Counted from the first letter of the stretch, positions 45,965-54,564 are shown. The stretch is DNA of 64,000 bases from CAYJPA01 sp964371945 (GCA_964371945.1 CAYJPA010000021.1:1-64000); one strand, 5' to 3'. Numbers and translations: made by a program. The notes: generated from the sequence alone by a model not told the origin.

Positions 45965-47569
45965 TTATTCGCGATCGCGAACAACCGGCGTTATGACGTT
46001 AAGCCGCCTCAACACCAGCAGAACCGGGTCGATCCACTCCACCTTCGGCCGTCCTGTGTCAATCCGGACGTGGAACGTACCGTCAGGCGCCAGAGGAGGC
46101 GATAAGCTAACGTTTTCAATCTGATGTCGATACGTATCGATGCTCGCGTCAGATGGTCCCGACGCTTCGTCCCGGCGCTTTTTGATTCGCTCCATTGCAA
46201 TCTCTTCGGAGCAGAAGGTCTCGGCCAGGATCAACGGCACGCCAAGCCGCGCGGCAATCGCAGCGGCGGACTGGCGTTGATCGCTCGACAAAAATGCGGC
46301 ATCCAGAATGCAGGGATCTCCGGATCGCAATAGTTGTTCGGCCAGCGAAAAGAGTCGATCATAGGTTCGCGTCGACCAGTCAGGACTGTAGATTCCGCTT
46401 TGCCACTCACCCGAACCGGATTCGGCGCCGCCAGCCAGCCCTTTTCGAACGATGTCCGAAGCGATGACGGTGGCGCCTAGCATGGCGCCGATATCCGCGG
46501 CCAAGGTGGATTTGCCGGTTCCACTCAGTCCGGTCATCACGATCAATGCTGGGATGATCGTGGTGACGGACCTGGTTGCGAGATCGAGGTAGCGACGCGC
46601 TTCATGCGCAAGCGGCTCCAGTCGCTCGCCGTGGTCCAGCGAGCGGCTCAGGCAATCGACTTTTGCCCTAACCAATGCGCGGTGTGCGCGATAGAAATTG
46701 ACGAGCGCCGGCGGCAAGTCGACTCCACCTGCCCGGTATGCGCGCTCGAGATCGAGCGCGATCCCCCTGCAACCCAGTCGTTCGAGGTCCATCAATAGAA
46801 ACGCCAGATCGCTCGCGATATCGGCACACCGAATTGCCGGGCTGAACTCGACGCAGTCGAAGACTTGAATCGTGTCGTCTTCAAGGCATATGTGCTCGCA
46901 CCTTAGGTCGCCATGACCGTCGCGCACATATCCATCACGGAGGCGTTCGACAAAGAGTTGACCGCTTGCGGCAATGAACTGCCGCATCGCGTGATCGACG
47001 AGACTCAGCTGTTCGGCGGGCAACGAGTCTCCCGAAAACGACTGAAGCTCGGAAAGATTGTCCGTGATGATCGCGATGAGACCATCAACGGATCCCGTGG
47101 ATTCGACAATACATGACGACGCCGTCGCTTGATGAAACGGAATCAGGCGAGATGCGAGGCGTTGTGCCAGGTTGGGCGGTAACGAACCCCGGTCGATCAG
47201 TTTGTCAAGCATCCGCTCAGCCGGGAGCCGGCGCATTAACGTTGCCCATTCCACGGAGTCGCCGGTTCCATCGACCTCCAAACCCGCTGGGCCGGATGTG
47301 ATCGGAACGACATCGATGTAGACGTCCGCCGTCAACCGCCGGTTGAGCCGAACCTCATCCTCGCAGGAGCGGCGGCGAAGCTCTGGTGTCGAATGGTCCA
47401 CGAATCCGAACGTGACCGGTTTCTTGAGCTTGACGACAAAGCTCCCGGCAAGGAAGACCCATGAGACGTGGGTTTCAATCACGTCGATCGCCGCCGGATG
47501 CCAGGGGAACGCCTCAGGGCGGCAAAGCAGAGCCGGAAAGTCGTATGTAGGTCGATCTCGATCAGTCAT
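45965..47569 (-). CDS. Fusion of an aminoglycoside-phosphotransferase-like domain with a P-loop kinase
   Basis: The 534-residue protein joins an N-terminal kinase-like domain (about 10-330) having 'FVVKLKKPVTFGFVDHST', 'DGHGDLRCEHI' and 'VFDCVEFSPAIRCADIASDLAFL' to a C-terminal P-loop domain (about 340-490) with Walker A 'GLSGTGKST'. This is the COG2187 plus COG0645 architecture seen in several bacteria. Both halves should use ATP to phosphorylate a small molecule or protein; the target is unknown. ATG 47569 is chosen because GGAG is upstream; the frame is open seven codons further. It is convergent with the multicopper oxidase gene, 35 bases apart. Confidence 0.82.
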   Translation of the reverse strand: MTDRDRPTYDFPALLCRPEAFPWHPAAIDVIETHVSWVFLAGSFVVKLKKPVTFGFVDHSTPELRRRSCEDEVRLNRRLTADVYIDVVPITSGPAGLEVDGTGDSVEWATLMRRLPAERMLDKLIDRGSLPPNLAQRLASRLIPFHQATASSCIVESTGSVDGLIAIITDNLSELQSFSGDSLPAEQLSLVDHAMRQFIAASGQLFVERLRDGYVRDGHGDLRCEHICLEDDTIQVFDCVEFSPAIRCADIASDLAFLLMDLERLGCRGIALDLERAYRAGGVDLPPALVNFYRAHRALVRAKVDCLSRSLDHGERLEPLAHEARRYLDLATRSVTTIIPALIVMTGLSGTGKSTLAADIGAMLGATVIASDIVRKGLAGGAESGSGEWQSGIYSPDWSTRTYDRLFSLAEQLLRSGDPCILDAAFLSSDQRQSAAAIAARLGVPLILAETFCSEEIAMERIKKRRDEASGPSDASIDTYRHQIENVSLSPPLAPDGTFHVRIDTGRPKVEWIDPVLLVLRRLNVITPVVRDRE

Positions 47570-47845
47570 TAGCGAGCTCCAGAACGACAATCAGAGACGC
47601 TGGGCCAATTCCATGGACAGTGTCGCAAGAACCGGGTTGATACGTTTCTGAAACGTTCGCCCGCGGAAGTGCGACGGTTGCAACATCTCAGGCCGCATAG
47701 GCTACGTTCTGCGATCATAGGGGGAACGTGGTCGACAATGGACGTCATGAACAAAGATGCGAAGCCCACGCGCGGTAGACGGTCGCCCGGCGATAATCGC
47801 AACAAAGCGATCCAATGTTTGCCAACGAATGCGGAAGTTGGACTG

Positions 47846-48550
47846 ATGCGAAAACACCTGATTTTGGTCATCGACGACGAACCGCCGATTCAACGATTGG
47901 TGCGAGCTCGGCTGCAATCCGACGACTATGCCGTGTTGACGGCGTCGACGGGTCTCGAGGCGCTCGAGCTGCTTGAAGATCAGCGACCCGATCTCATCAT
48001 CCTCGATGTGATGATGCCGGGCATCGACGGATTCGAAACGCTTCGCAGGATCAGGGCCGCGCATCAGGTGCCGGTCATCATGCTTACCGCGCGAACCTCG
48101 GATGCGGATCGACTCAAGGGATTTCATAGTGGCGTCGATGATTATCTATCGAAGCCGTTCAATCCCGACGAGCTGGCCGCCCGCGTAGCGGCGATACTAC
48201 GCAGAACGGCCGGTTCGACGAAAGAGACCGGACGGGGACCGCTGAAATACCCCGGCGTTGAAATCGATCTGGAACGGCGACGGGTGATCGTCAATGGCGA
48301 AGAAATCCGGCTCTCTCGAACCGAATGGGAGCTTCTCGCGCAACTGGCGGCCAATGCGGGGCGTGTGATGCTTCACGGCGAACTGCTTGCTCGCATTTGG
48401 GGACCGGAGTTTCGAGATGAAGCGCACTATTTGAGAACGTGGGTGTCGCGTTTGCGCGCGAAGCTCGAAACCGTTTCGGACGGTACTCCGCTTATCACCA
48501 CGTTTCCCGGGCTAGGGTATCGTCTGGAGTCACCGCCGCTCGTTGACTAA
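47846..48550 (+). CDS. OmpR/PhoB-family response regulator
   Basis: The 234-residue regulator has a receiver domain (residues 5-118; Asp54 in IILDVMMPG, Lys in 'YLSKPF') and a winged-helix DNA-binding domain (about 135-230, ending 'TTFPGLGYRLE'). It resembles KdpE/MtrA-type regulators. ATG 47846 is chosen because the receiver fold begins there and GGAAG is upstream; ATG 47738 and 47747 in the same frame would add a basic N-terminal extension. No kinase gene is adjacent. Its stop overlaps the convergent gene's stop by four bases. Confidence 0.88.
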   Translation: MRKHLILVIDDEPPIQRLVRARLQSDDYAVLTASTGLEALELLEDQRPDLIILDVMMPGIDGFETLRRIRAAHQVPVIMLTARTSDADRLKGFHSGVDDYLSKPFNPDELAARVAAILRRTAGSTKETGRGPLKYPGVEIDLERRRVIVNGEEIRLSRTEWELLAQLAANAGRVMLHGELLARIWGPEFRDEAHYLRTWVSRLRAKLETVSDGTPLITTFPGLGYRLESPPLVD

Positions 48551-49170
48551 TCGACACCGGTTTTCGCGCGTAGCGCGTTGCGCACCTGCGCCGGACTGAG
48601 GCTGGTGATGGACTGCTCGATAAGCTCTTCGACTTGCGTCTTGTTCTGATAACCATGTTTGCGCGCCCACTGCCAAAACGCGGTCCATGAGTAATCCTCG
48701 AGCGGCGGTTCAGTATCGTCCTCACTTGGATGCTCAGTTGGGGCGACAGGTGCATGTGGAGTTGTGTGGGGCTCGACTGCAACGGGAATAGTTGCCGGTT
48801 CTTCCGGCGCCACTTCTCGATGGACTGCCGGAGCAGGCACAGCGGGAACAGTGATGGGCGGGGTTCGGTCTGGTGCAGTTGGGCGGTCGGCTGTGCCATA
48901 ACCCAGTGCTTCCAGAGCACGGTCTAGCGCGCGGTCCTCCGCCGCTTCCACCGCATTTGGCAGATTCGCGGGCGCGGACCCGAACCCGCTCGCGCTGCCG
49001 CCCGACGGCAATGTGACAACCGCCCAAACAACCGCCCGCGTTTCATCGAGTTGGGTCAACTCGGTCGACAGAGTCACCGCCGGATGCTCCTCCCGGAGTG
49101 CGCGCAACCTGGAGATGACCTGACGCGAGGAAGAGTCATCGGAATCGGATATCGTGCCGCGCTGACTCAT
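48547..49170 (-). CDS. Uncharacterised protein with Pro-rich linker and C-terminal helical domain
   Basis: The 207-residue protein has three parts: an N-terminal domain (1-90) ending in 'NAVEAAEDRALDRALEALGYG', a Pro/Ala/Thr/Glu-rich linker (about 95-155) and a C-terminal helical domain with 'WTAFWQWARKHGYQNKTQVEELIEQS'. The 'AEDRALDRALEALGYG' segment recalls single-strand annealing or Rad52-like phage proteins, but this is a loose resemblance and I do not assign a function. GGAGG lies five bases before ATG 49170. It overlaps the stop of the OmpR-type gene tail-to-tail. Confidence 0.6.
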   Translation of the reverse strand: MSQRGTISDSDDSSSRQVISRLRALREEHPAVTLSTELTQLDETRAVVWAVVTLPSGGSASGFGSAPANLPNAVEAAEDRALDRALEALGYGTADRPTAPDRTPPITVPAVPAPAVHREVAPEEPATIPVAVEPHTTPHAPVAPTEHPSEDDTEPPLEDYSWTAFWQWARKHGYQNKTQVEELIEQSITSLSPAQVRNALRAKTGVD

Positions 49171-49502
49171 CGTACCTCCGATTCTGCCCGTCTCAAGCCC
49201 AGTATTGCGTCTTCGCCTGAGTATAGCCGAGGCACCAGGCGTCCCTTCTAAGGAACTTTCCTCAGGTGCTCTCGATGCAGACTACGTGATTCTGTCCGGC
49301 CATCCGTCAAAATGTGTAGTCGACCTACACACAACGACAGAGGTTCAAATACGTCATTCGATGGATGTGCGCGGACGGGAGGCAGGGCATTATATGCGTG
49401 TGGCTGGCAGGATGGCTGGCCGCAAACGAAGAGTGAAGCAGATTGAGTCGATAGTTTGAAACGCGCCGCTGTAGATGTAAGCGGCAAAAGGGAGTAATTG
49501 AG
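49171..49502. other. Divergent intergenic region with a dyad
   Basis: The 332-base gap contains a perfect 7-bp inverted repeat (49313-49319 with 49325-49331, 5-base spacer TCGAC), a shape typical of an operator. It lies about 140 bases from the minus-strand gene and 170 from the plus-strand gene. No known regulator site was recognised. Confidence 0.35.
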
Positions 49503-49784
49503 ATGAATTATGGAATGATGATCAAAGAGATGGTGGCGATTGTCGAGCGCGAGCGAATGGTACATGTCGCACGACGAAGCCGGCTGGACGAACTTGCCCA
49601 GGGCGGGCGAAAGATGGGCCCATCGGAGCGCGCAAGATTTTCGTTCAGTGCTCTCCTTCAGCGGATGGGGCGGCCCCTAGGACGGGGTTCCGCCCCCGCT
49701 GGCGAAGGTTGCGGTCGACAGATTGGCGTCAACAGTGACGCCGCGCGCCATATTCTTCAGTCAATGTCGATTGCGCGTTTCTAA
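49503..49784 (+). CDS. Small uncharacterised basic protein
   Basis: This 93-residue frame begins with ATG 49503, nine bases after GGGAG, and codes for a basic, helix-prone N-terminus (MMIKEMVAIVERERMVHVARRSRLDEL) followed by a Gly/Arg-rich region. I recognise no family. The good ribosome-binding site and position ahead of a second small gene support it as real. Interaction with nucleic acid or a partner is possible but not shown. Confidence 0.45.
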   Translation: MNYGMMIKEMVAIVERERMVHVARRSRLDELAQGGRKMGPSERARFSFSALLQRMGRPLGRGSAPAGEGCGRQIGVNSDAARHILQSMSIARF

Positions 49785-49835
49785 TTTTGTGCATTCGCTC
49801 GCGCCATGTCCTGATGGGCGCGGGTGTTGAAAATA

Positions 49836-49893
49836 CGAACGATCCAGCCAATCGTTCGAGTGCTAAAAAACGAGCGGTCCAGCCAATCGCTCG
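49836..49893 (+). promoter_or_regulatory. Tandem RNA hairpins with identical loops
   Basis: Two stem-loops, 49836-49858 and 49871-49893, each have an 8-bp stem around the same loop CCAGCCA and are separated by 12 bases containing AAAAAA. The fourth pair is A-T in the first and G-C in the second, a compensatory change that points to selection on RNA pairing. They lie between two small genes, about 180 bases before the second, so they may be a leader element binding a regulator. Confidence 0.45.
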
Positions 49894-50071
49894 CGTGCAA
49901 CACCCCTTTCCTCCTCTTTTCTCCTCGCCGCTTCCATCAAACAAACGGAAGCGGCTTACCTCACACCAGCAGCCGTGTCTTCGGTCGAAAATGGGCTTGC
50001 GAGAATCGACTGAGACGCGGCATGCTGCCACCCTGTACGTCGCACAGCACACTGAGCAGGGGGACGAGCGC

Positions 50072-50341
50072 ATGGGAGATTCGAAAGACGAATCGACGCT
50101 TCACGAGATGATTTGGCCGGAAACGGGCCTCCACACAACAGCAAGCATCCCAAGCAAACCCAAGGATGAGCTCTCGGAAGACGATTCGATCGACTTATCG
50201 ATCGATTTCCTCACGTTGTCGCTAACTCCGCTGGAGTTCATTCAACTCGCGTCGTTCATGCGCATGAGCATTGATGATCTGTTGGGTCAGCACCCGAAGT
50301 TTCAGCGCGCCGTCATCAATGCGTTCGACATCAAGGATTGA
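50072..50341 (+). CDS. Small acidic uncharacterised protein
   Basis: The 89-residue protein is acidic, with a patterned C-terminus 'DFLTLSLTPLEFIQLASFMRMSIDDLLG' that reads like an amphipathic helix pair. The frame is open to 49787, but ATG 50072 follows GGGGGA by eight bases and starts the only protein-like part. A tandem hairpin lies upstream. I recognise no family. It could be a small regulator or adaptor. Confidence 0.5.
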   Translation: MGDSKDESTLHEMIWPETGLHTTASIPSKPKDELSEDDSIDLSIDFLTLSLTPLEFIQLASFMRMSIDDLLGQHPKFQRAVINAFDIKD

Positions 50342-50350
50342 ACGAATCAG

Positions 50351-51361
50351 TCAATCGATCGAAATCGCCGCCAATCCTGGAGCCGCAACTGCCTTTCGAG
50401 CGGCAAGCCCGACCCTGAGCGCCAACCGGGCGTCCGCCGGCGTCGCACGGGCCGCGGGTGCTCCGGTCGCGATGCATTCCGCAAAATAAGCGACCTCTCC
50501 GTAATAGCCATCGTCTTGACTGACGACGAGTTTCTCCGGTTCGCCTTCGTTCGGATAAAAAACGAGATCGTTGACGCTGCCGTCGACTTCGACGCTTCGA
50601 CCGCCGGCCCGGAAACTGTACTCGAACGAACCGCGTTCACAGAGCACATGCAGAGCTGAGGTGAATGGATAGGATTCCGGCATCATCATGCCGCCGTCGG
50701 CCACGGCCGAGGCATCACCGTAGTCGATAAGCACCTGGACCTGATCGTAGCCACCGCCAGAACGCTGATTGCTCACCCCTCGGCCCACAACCGATTTCGG
50801 CTTGCCAATGATCCAGTTCAATACGTCGTAGTCGTGGATCATTTGGTCGATCACGGCTCCGCCGGTCAAATCCGATCGCGCGAAGAGCGACGACCACGCC
50901 GGAAAGGGTTGCCGGCGATATGCGAGCGCCGACACGACTTTGCCGTAGTCGCCGCCGCGGACCCGCTTCGCGATCTCCATATACTCCGGCCAGAAGCGCA
51001 GCACGTGGGCGATCATGAAGACGCGATCGGTTCTGCCCGCAAGATCGACGAGAATGTCAGCGTCCTCGACCGCGAGCGTGATCGGCTTTTCGAGGAGCAC
51101 GTGCTTTCCGGCGGCGATCGCGGCTTCGGCCACAGCCCGGTGTTGCGGTCCAGGGAGGCAGATGTCGATCGCATCGATCGACGGATCGGCAATGTACTTG
51201 TCAAGATCGGTTGTCCAGGGCGTCCTGAATTCACCTGCGAGCGGTTTTGCTCGCGTATCGCCCTGGCCATAAATACCCGCGATTTCAACGCTGGGGACCT
51301 TGGCAAACGCCTTGGCATGGGTGCTTCCCATGAATCCAGCACCGAGGATGGCTACACGCAT
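50351..51361 (-). CDS. Gfo/Idh/MocA-family oxidoreductase (second copy)
   Basis: The 336-residue protein has the Rossmann start 'ILGAGFMGSTHAKAF', the EKP motif (LLEKPITL) and the C-terminal substrate domain with 'VIDQMIHDYDVLNWIIG', which holds the catalytic His-Asp region. It should oxidise a sugar or inositol with NAD(P). AAGGA precedes ATG 51361. The gene parallels 39507-40658, and with the isomerase gene at 52026-52844 it probably formed an operon now separated by the RAYT element. The exact sugar is unknown. Confidence 0.87.
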   Translation of the reverse strand: MRVAILGAGFMGSTHAKAFAKVPSVEIAGIYGQGDTRAKPLAGEFRTPWTTDLDKYIADPSIDAIDICLPGPQHRAVAEAAIAAGKHVLLEKPITLAVEDADILVDLAGRTDRVFMIAHVLRFWPEYMEIAKRVRGGDYGKVVSALAYRRQPFPAWSSLFARSDLTGGAVIDQMIHDYDVLNWIIGKPKSVVGRGVSNQRSGGGYDQVQVLIDYGDASAVADGGMMMPESYPFTSALHVLCERGSFEYSFRAGGRSVEVDGSVNDLVFYPNEGEPEKLVVSQDDGYYGEVAYFAECIATGAPAARATPADARLALRVGLAARKAVAAPGLAAISID

Positions 51362-51404
51362 GATTGGTCCTTTCTAAAATCGGATTCCAGGAAGAGCCCG
51401 GGGT

Positions 51405-51452
51405 CCTCAGGTTTCAACCTGAGGCTTAGGTCACAAAGCCCCTGCTGGGGCT
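51405..51452. repeat. REP double-hairpin flanking the RAYT gene (3' side)
   Basis: Two hairpins: 51405-51424 (9-bp stem, 2-base loop, containing GTTTCAAC) and 51437-51452 (6-bp stem). The unit is the mirror image of the one at 51949-51996 on the other side of the transposase gene, including the shared ACAAAG link. Confidence 0.7.
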
Positions 51453-51496
51453 CCGAGAGAGCGACGGTGAACAATTACAGGTCCATTCTGGCACGG

Positions 51497-51922
51497 TTAG
51501 TCGTCGAGTCCGACTGAAGTTGTTTCAAACAATGGCCACAACCGGTCGTCGGCGTGATGTTCAGACTGGCGATTAACGTATTCGATTACATCATTTAGTG
51601 AACGTTCGCCGAACGAAAGCACACCGTACCTGCGTTGCCAGAGGAACCAATCACCGATCGGTTGCTGGATACTCCGATTCACCAGATGACTAGAACCCGC
51701 CTTTGCCTTACGCGCGAACTCGGAGACGGCAATTCGCGGCGGGATCGAAACGGCGATGTGCATGTGATCGGGAACGATGCCCATTGCATGAACAATCACC
51801 CCGAGATCGGTGGACGTCGCCTGGACAGACCTCCGAATCTCGTTTGCGGCAACGTCGTTGATCAGCGCTTCTCGATTCTTGGTCGCCCAGACCATGTGGT
51901 AGTACAAACGCCAAAACGACAT
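51497..51922 (-). mobile_element. REP-associated tyrosine transposase (RAYT, IS200/IS605-like)
   Basis: The 141-residue protein is a Y1 HUH transposase: it has 'YYHMVWATKNREALI' at the start, the HUH pair in 'PDHMHIAVSIPP' and the catalytic Tyr in 'VIEYVNRQSEHH'. RAYTs nick and move single-stranded DNA containing REP hairpins, which here flank the gene on both sides. ATG 51922 follows AAGGGC by eight bases; the frame is open further upstream. It sits between the second oxidoreductase and isomerase genes, apparently inserted into a sugar operon. The sequence looks intact, so it could be active or domesticated. Confidence 0.88.
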
Positions 51923-51948
51923 TTGGATGCCCTTTTCGCCCGCTTCGG

Positions 51949-51996
51949 AGCCCTCGCAAGGGCTTTGTGGCCTGAGCACCAGGTTTCAACCTGGTG
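51949..51996. repeat. REP double-hairpin flanking the RAYT gene (5' side)
   Basis: Two hairpins: 51949-51964 (6-bp stem AGCCCT/AGGGCT) and 51977-51996 (9-bp stem, 2-base loop, containing GTTTCAAC). Compared with 51405-51452 the arms differ in paired positions that keep the stems intact, as expected for structure recognised by the transposase. Confidence 0.7.
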
Positions 51997-52025
51997 AAAC
52001 CCAGCCGGTGACGAAACTCTATTAG

Positions 52026-52844
52026 TTAGTCCTTCACGAACTGGCGGACGAAGGTGTAGGAGTCGGCGACGCACTTGTTGACGACGTCGAGTGGCGGCCA
52101 GGGCTCGCCCTGGAACTCGATTTCGATCGATACCGGACCGGTGAATCCGACCTTGTCAAGCGCGGCGAAGATCGCGGCGAAATTCACTTCGCCTGTGCCG
52201 ACGGTTGGGAAGTTCCAGACGCCGGGACCACCGATTTGGTCCTTGCAGTGCATGTGCTTGACGGCATCGGCGGAATCCTTGATGTCGTCTTCCGGCCGGA
52301 CGCCGCCGTAAAAGATGACATTGCCTGGATCGTAGTTGATGCCGATGTTCGATTTGCCGATGTCTTCGATCAGCTTCTTGGCGATCACGCCGCTCGCGAG
52401 CAGCCCGCCGTGCGTTTCGAGGCAGATCGTGATCCCGATCGCGGCGGCTTCGTCCGCGAGCGGTCGGATATTGCGCAGGAAATGGTTGCGTTGATCTTCA
52501 AGGCTACCGCCTGAGGAGGCGTCATGTCCGCCGGTGCTGGTGGTGACGTACCTGATTCCGAGCTTCTGGGCAATGTTGAGCGCTTTGCGGAACTCGGCGA
52601 TTCCCGCGTCGCTGACGAGGTCGGAGTGGCCCGCCAGGCTTACCGGTGCCAGGTCGTAGTTGTGCAGGAGATCCTTCACATGCGCGAGCTCTTCCGCGCT
52701 GGCGTTGCGACGGACGTGCTCGGTCCACCCCGGCACCGAAGCGAGCTCCACGCTCTTGAAGCCGGCCGCGGCGATCCCAGCGAGCGATTCTTCGAGCAAG
52801 TAGGTGTGATAGGTATTGGTCAATCCGCAAAGTCGCTCGGCCAT
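52026..52844 (-). CDS. TIM-barrel sugar isomerase/epimerase (second copy)
   Basis: The 272-residue protein belongs to the xylose-isomerase-like TIM-barrel superfamily, with metal ligands in 'CLETHGG' (Glu), 'INYDPGN' (Asp), 'HMHCKDQ' (His) and 'SIEIEFQG' (Glu). It is related in fold but not closely in sequence to 38571-39482. GGGAG precedes ATG 52844. The RAYT element separates it from the oxidoreductase gene downstream; a VOC-family gene lies 42 bases upstream. It probably works with those neighbours on a keto-sugar. Confidence 0.86.
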   Translation of the reverse strand: MAERLCGLTNTYHTYLLEESLAGIAAAGFKSVELASVPGWTEHVRRNASAEELAHVKDLLHNYDLAPVSLAGHSDLVSDAGIAEFRKALNIAQKLGIRYVTTSTGGHDASSGGSLEDQRNHFLRNIRPLADEAAAIGITICLETHGGLLASGVIAKKLIEDIGKSNIGINYDPGNVIFYGGVRPEDDIKDSADAVKHMHCKDQIGGPGVWNFPTVGTGEVNFAAIFAALDKVGFTGPVSIEIEFQGEPWPPLDVVNKCVADSYTFVRQFVKD

Positions 52845-52886
52845 TGGTTCACTCCCTCATTTCGATTCAACGACAAGAGATCGGTT

Positions 52887-53255
52887 TCACTTGCCACCGA
52901 ACCACGTGCGGCCCGGATAGAACTTCATGTATTCGATGAACAACCCGTCCTCCAGCGTGAACGCCACGCGAGCAAAGGGAGGTTCGTCGACATCGAATGG
53001 TGGAATGATGACTTCTTTGCCTTCGAGATGGGGCTCGAGATCGTCCACCGCGTAAGCAATGTGTGGTGAGCTCTGGAATTCCTGGGAGACCGGGCTGTCC
53101 GGTGCGTACCGCAAGAATTCGATGCGGAATGGGTGGTCGTTTGGGTCGGTCACCCAGCACTTACTCGGGGCGACATGATCTTCGCGAGGTTGTGACTCGA
53201 ATGTGGTCAATCCGACATGGTGAAACGCTTTTCGCGGCTTTGCGGTTTTAGTCAT
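52887..53255 (-). CDS. VOC/glyoxalase-family protein
   Basis: The 122-residue protein has the vicinal-oxygen-chelate fold pattern: 'AFHHVGLTT' at the start (His), 'HIAYAVDDLEPHLEGKE' in the middle and 'LFIEYMKFYPG' at the end (Glu). It would bind a divalent metal and act on a small keto- or hydroxy-compound. A short GGGG lies before ATG 53255. It sits at the head of the isomerase/oxidoreductase gene set and just past the terminator of the ABC operon. Substrate is unknown. Confidence 0.75.
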   Translation of the reverse strand: MTKTAKPRKAFHHVGLTTFESQPREDHVAPSKCWVTDPNDHPFRIEFLRYAPDSPVSQEFQSSPHIAYAVDDLEPHLEGKEVIIPPFDVDEPPFARVAFTLEDGLFIEYMKFYPGRTWFGGK

Positions 53256-53299
53256 CTCATACCCCGTGACTCGACGATCAGTCCTGACTGAGACAAAAG

Positions 53300-53329
53300 C
53301 GGGCGGCCCGCCCGAAGGAGAGCCGCCCG
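53300..53329 (-). terminator. Intrinsic terminator of the ABC importer operon
   Basis: On the minus strand an 8-bp GC-rich stem (53322-53329 with 53300-53307) is followed by CTTTTGT. It begins 30 bases after the substrate-binding protein stop at 53359, a classic intrinsic terminator. Confidence 0.7.
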
Positions 53330-53358
53330 ATCGGAGAGCAATCCCCTAAACCGAAGGA

Positions 53359-54564
53359 TTAGCTCGGGTACGCGCCATCGGTGCCGGCGCCGGCCGGAAC
53401 CTCGACCGCGGCGAACTCTTCCGACAGAACGAAAGCGTCCGCGTCGGCCTTGACCTTGGCCTTGTCGAACTCGTTCGCTCCGGCGACGTGGTCATTGAAG
53501 ATGATGTCTTCGGCCTTGATGTCCTTGGTGAGCTGCCCGATGTCGGTGATCGTCTTGAGGAACAGCTCCCAGGACTCCATGCTGTGCCAGCCCCACTTAC
53601 CGCCGTCCCGGTTCGGGAAATCGCCCCGGAAGATGTCGGCGAGCTGCCACATCGACTGGACGGCGATGTTTTTGTCGGGGAACGTGGCCTGAAGTGCAGC
53701 CGCGATCGGCTCGGCCTCCATCGTGATCTGCGTTGCGGCACGTGGGTTCTGATGACCGAACTCGAGGCCCATTGCCCAGCCTCGGAGATACGTGGTGTAA
53801 AGCTCAGTGAGCGATGCATCCTCGTGATCGGAACGGCGAATCTGGAACGAGTTGGCCGGGAACTTCGACCAGCTCTTGCCAATGATGTAATCGAAATCGA
53901 GACCACCGGCGAGCCACTGGGCGCGCAAACCCGCCCATGACAGGGCGGCGTCAGCCTGTCCCTCCGCTAGCGCCTGGGCCCAACCCGAGCCGGCCGCCTG
54001 GTACTTGACCTTTGACGGGTCTCCGCCGGCCTGTGCGACCATCGGATCGACGATGCCGGACCAGCCGAGATCGCCAACCACGACGTTCTTGCCCTCGAGG
54101 TCCTTGAGCGTCGTAATGCCGCCCGGGTTGCCTTTCGGCAGGGCAATGTCGAAGACGTCGTATGCGCCCATCTCCCAAATGGACACGAGGTCGATGCCGG
54201 CCTCGACGCCGAGCGAGAAAACGCCCGGAGAGACGTAAGACATGTCGCCGCCGCCATCGGCAACAACCTTGGCTGACGACGTCGCTTCGAGGATCGCCGG
54301 GTCGATCGAAACCTCGAGATCGCCGAAGTACCCGTACTGCACAGCAACCCAGTAGGGGTAGTCGTCGAGCACTTCCAGCGTGCCGCGAGGAGAGAGCCAC
54401 TTGACGGTGTTTCGTCCCTCTTGCGCAGTGGCGGAGAGGATGCCTCTCGAGGCCATCGAGACCGCTGGGATCGTGAGTCCGAGCGCCGCGGCTCGCTGCA
54501 TGAATTGCCGGCGCGATGTCCGGCTACTCGTCAATTCCACGATCAGTTCATCGAGACGACTCAT
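53359..54564 (-). CDS. ABC substrate-binding protein, NMT1/nitrate-taurine type, Tat-exported
   Basis: The 401-residue protein starts with a twin-arginine leader (TSRRQFMQRAAALGLTIPAV) and has the NMT1/THI5-like periplasmic-binding fold with 'YPYWVAVQYGYFG', 'DLEGKNVVVGD' and 'SWAGLRAQWL'. It captures a small substrate (pyrimidine, sulfonate, nitrate or similar) for the permease and ATPase encoded upstream. ATG 54564 is chosen for GGAGG nine bases upstream; ATG 54579 overlaps that site. It is the last gene of a three-gene operon, closed by a terminator. Confidence 0.85.
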   Translation of the reverse strand: MSRLDELIVELTSSRTSRRQFMQRAAALGLTIPAVSMASRGILSATAQEGRNTVKWLSPRGTLEVLDDYPYWVAVQYGYFGDLEVSIDPAILEATSSAKVVADGGGDMSYVSPGVFSLGVEAGIDLVSIWEMGAYDVFDIALPKGNPGGITTLKDLEGKNVVVGDLGWSGIVDPMVAQAGGDPSKVKYQAAGSGWAQALAEGQADAALSWAGLRAQWLAGGLDFDYIIGKSWSKFPANSFQIRRSDHEDASLTELYTTYLRGWAMGLEFGHQNPRAATQITMEAEPIAAALQATFPDKNIAVQSMWQLADIFRGDFPNRDGGKWGWHSMESWELFLKTITDIGQLTKDIKAEDIIFNDHVAGANEFDKAKVKADADAFVLSEEFAAVEVPAGAGTDGAYPS

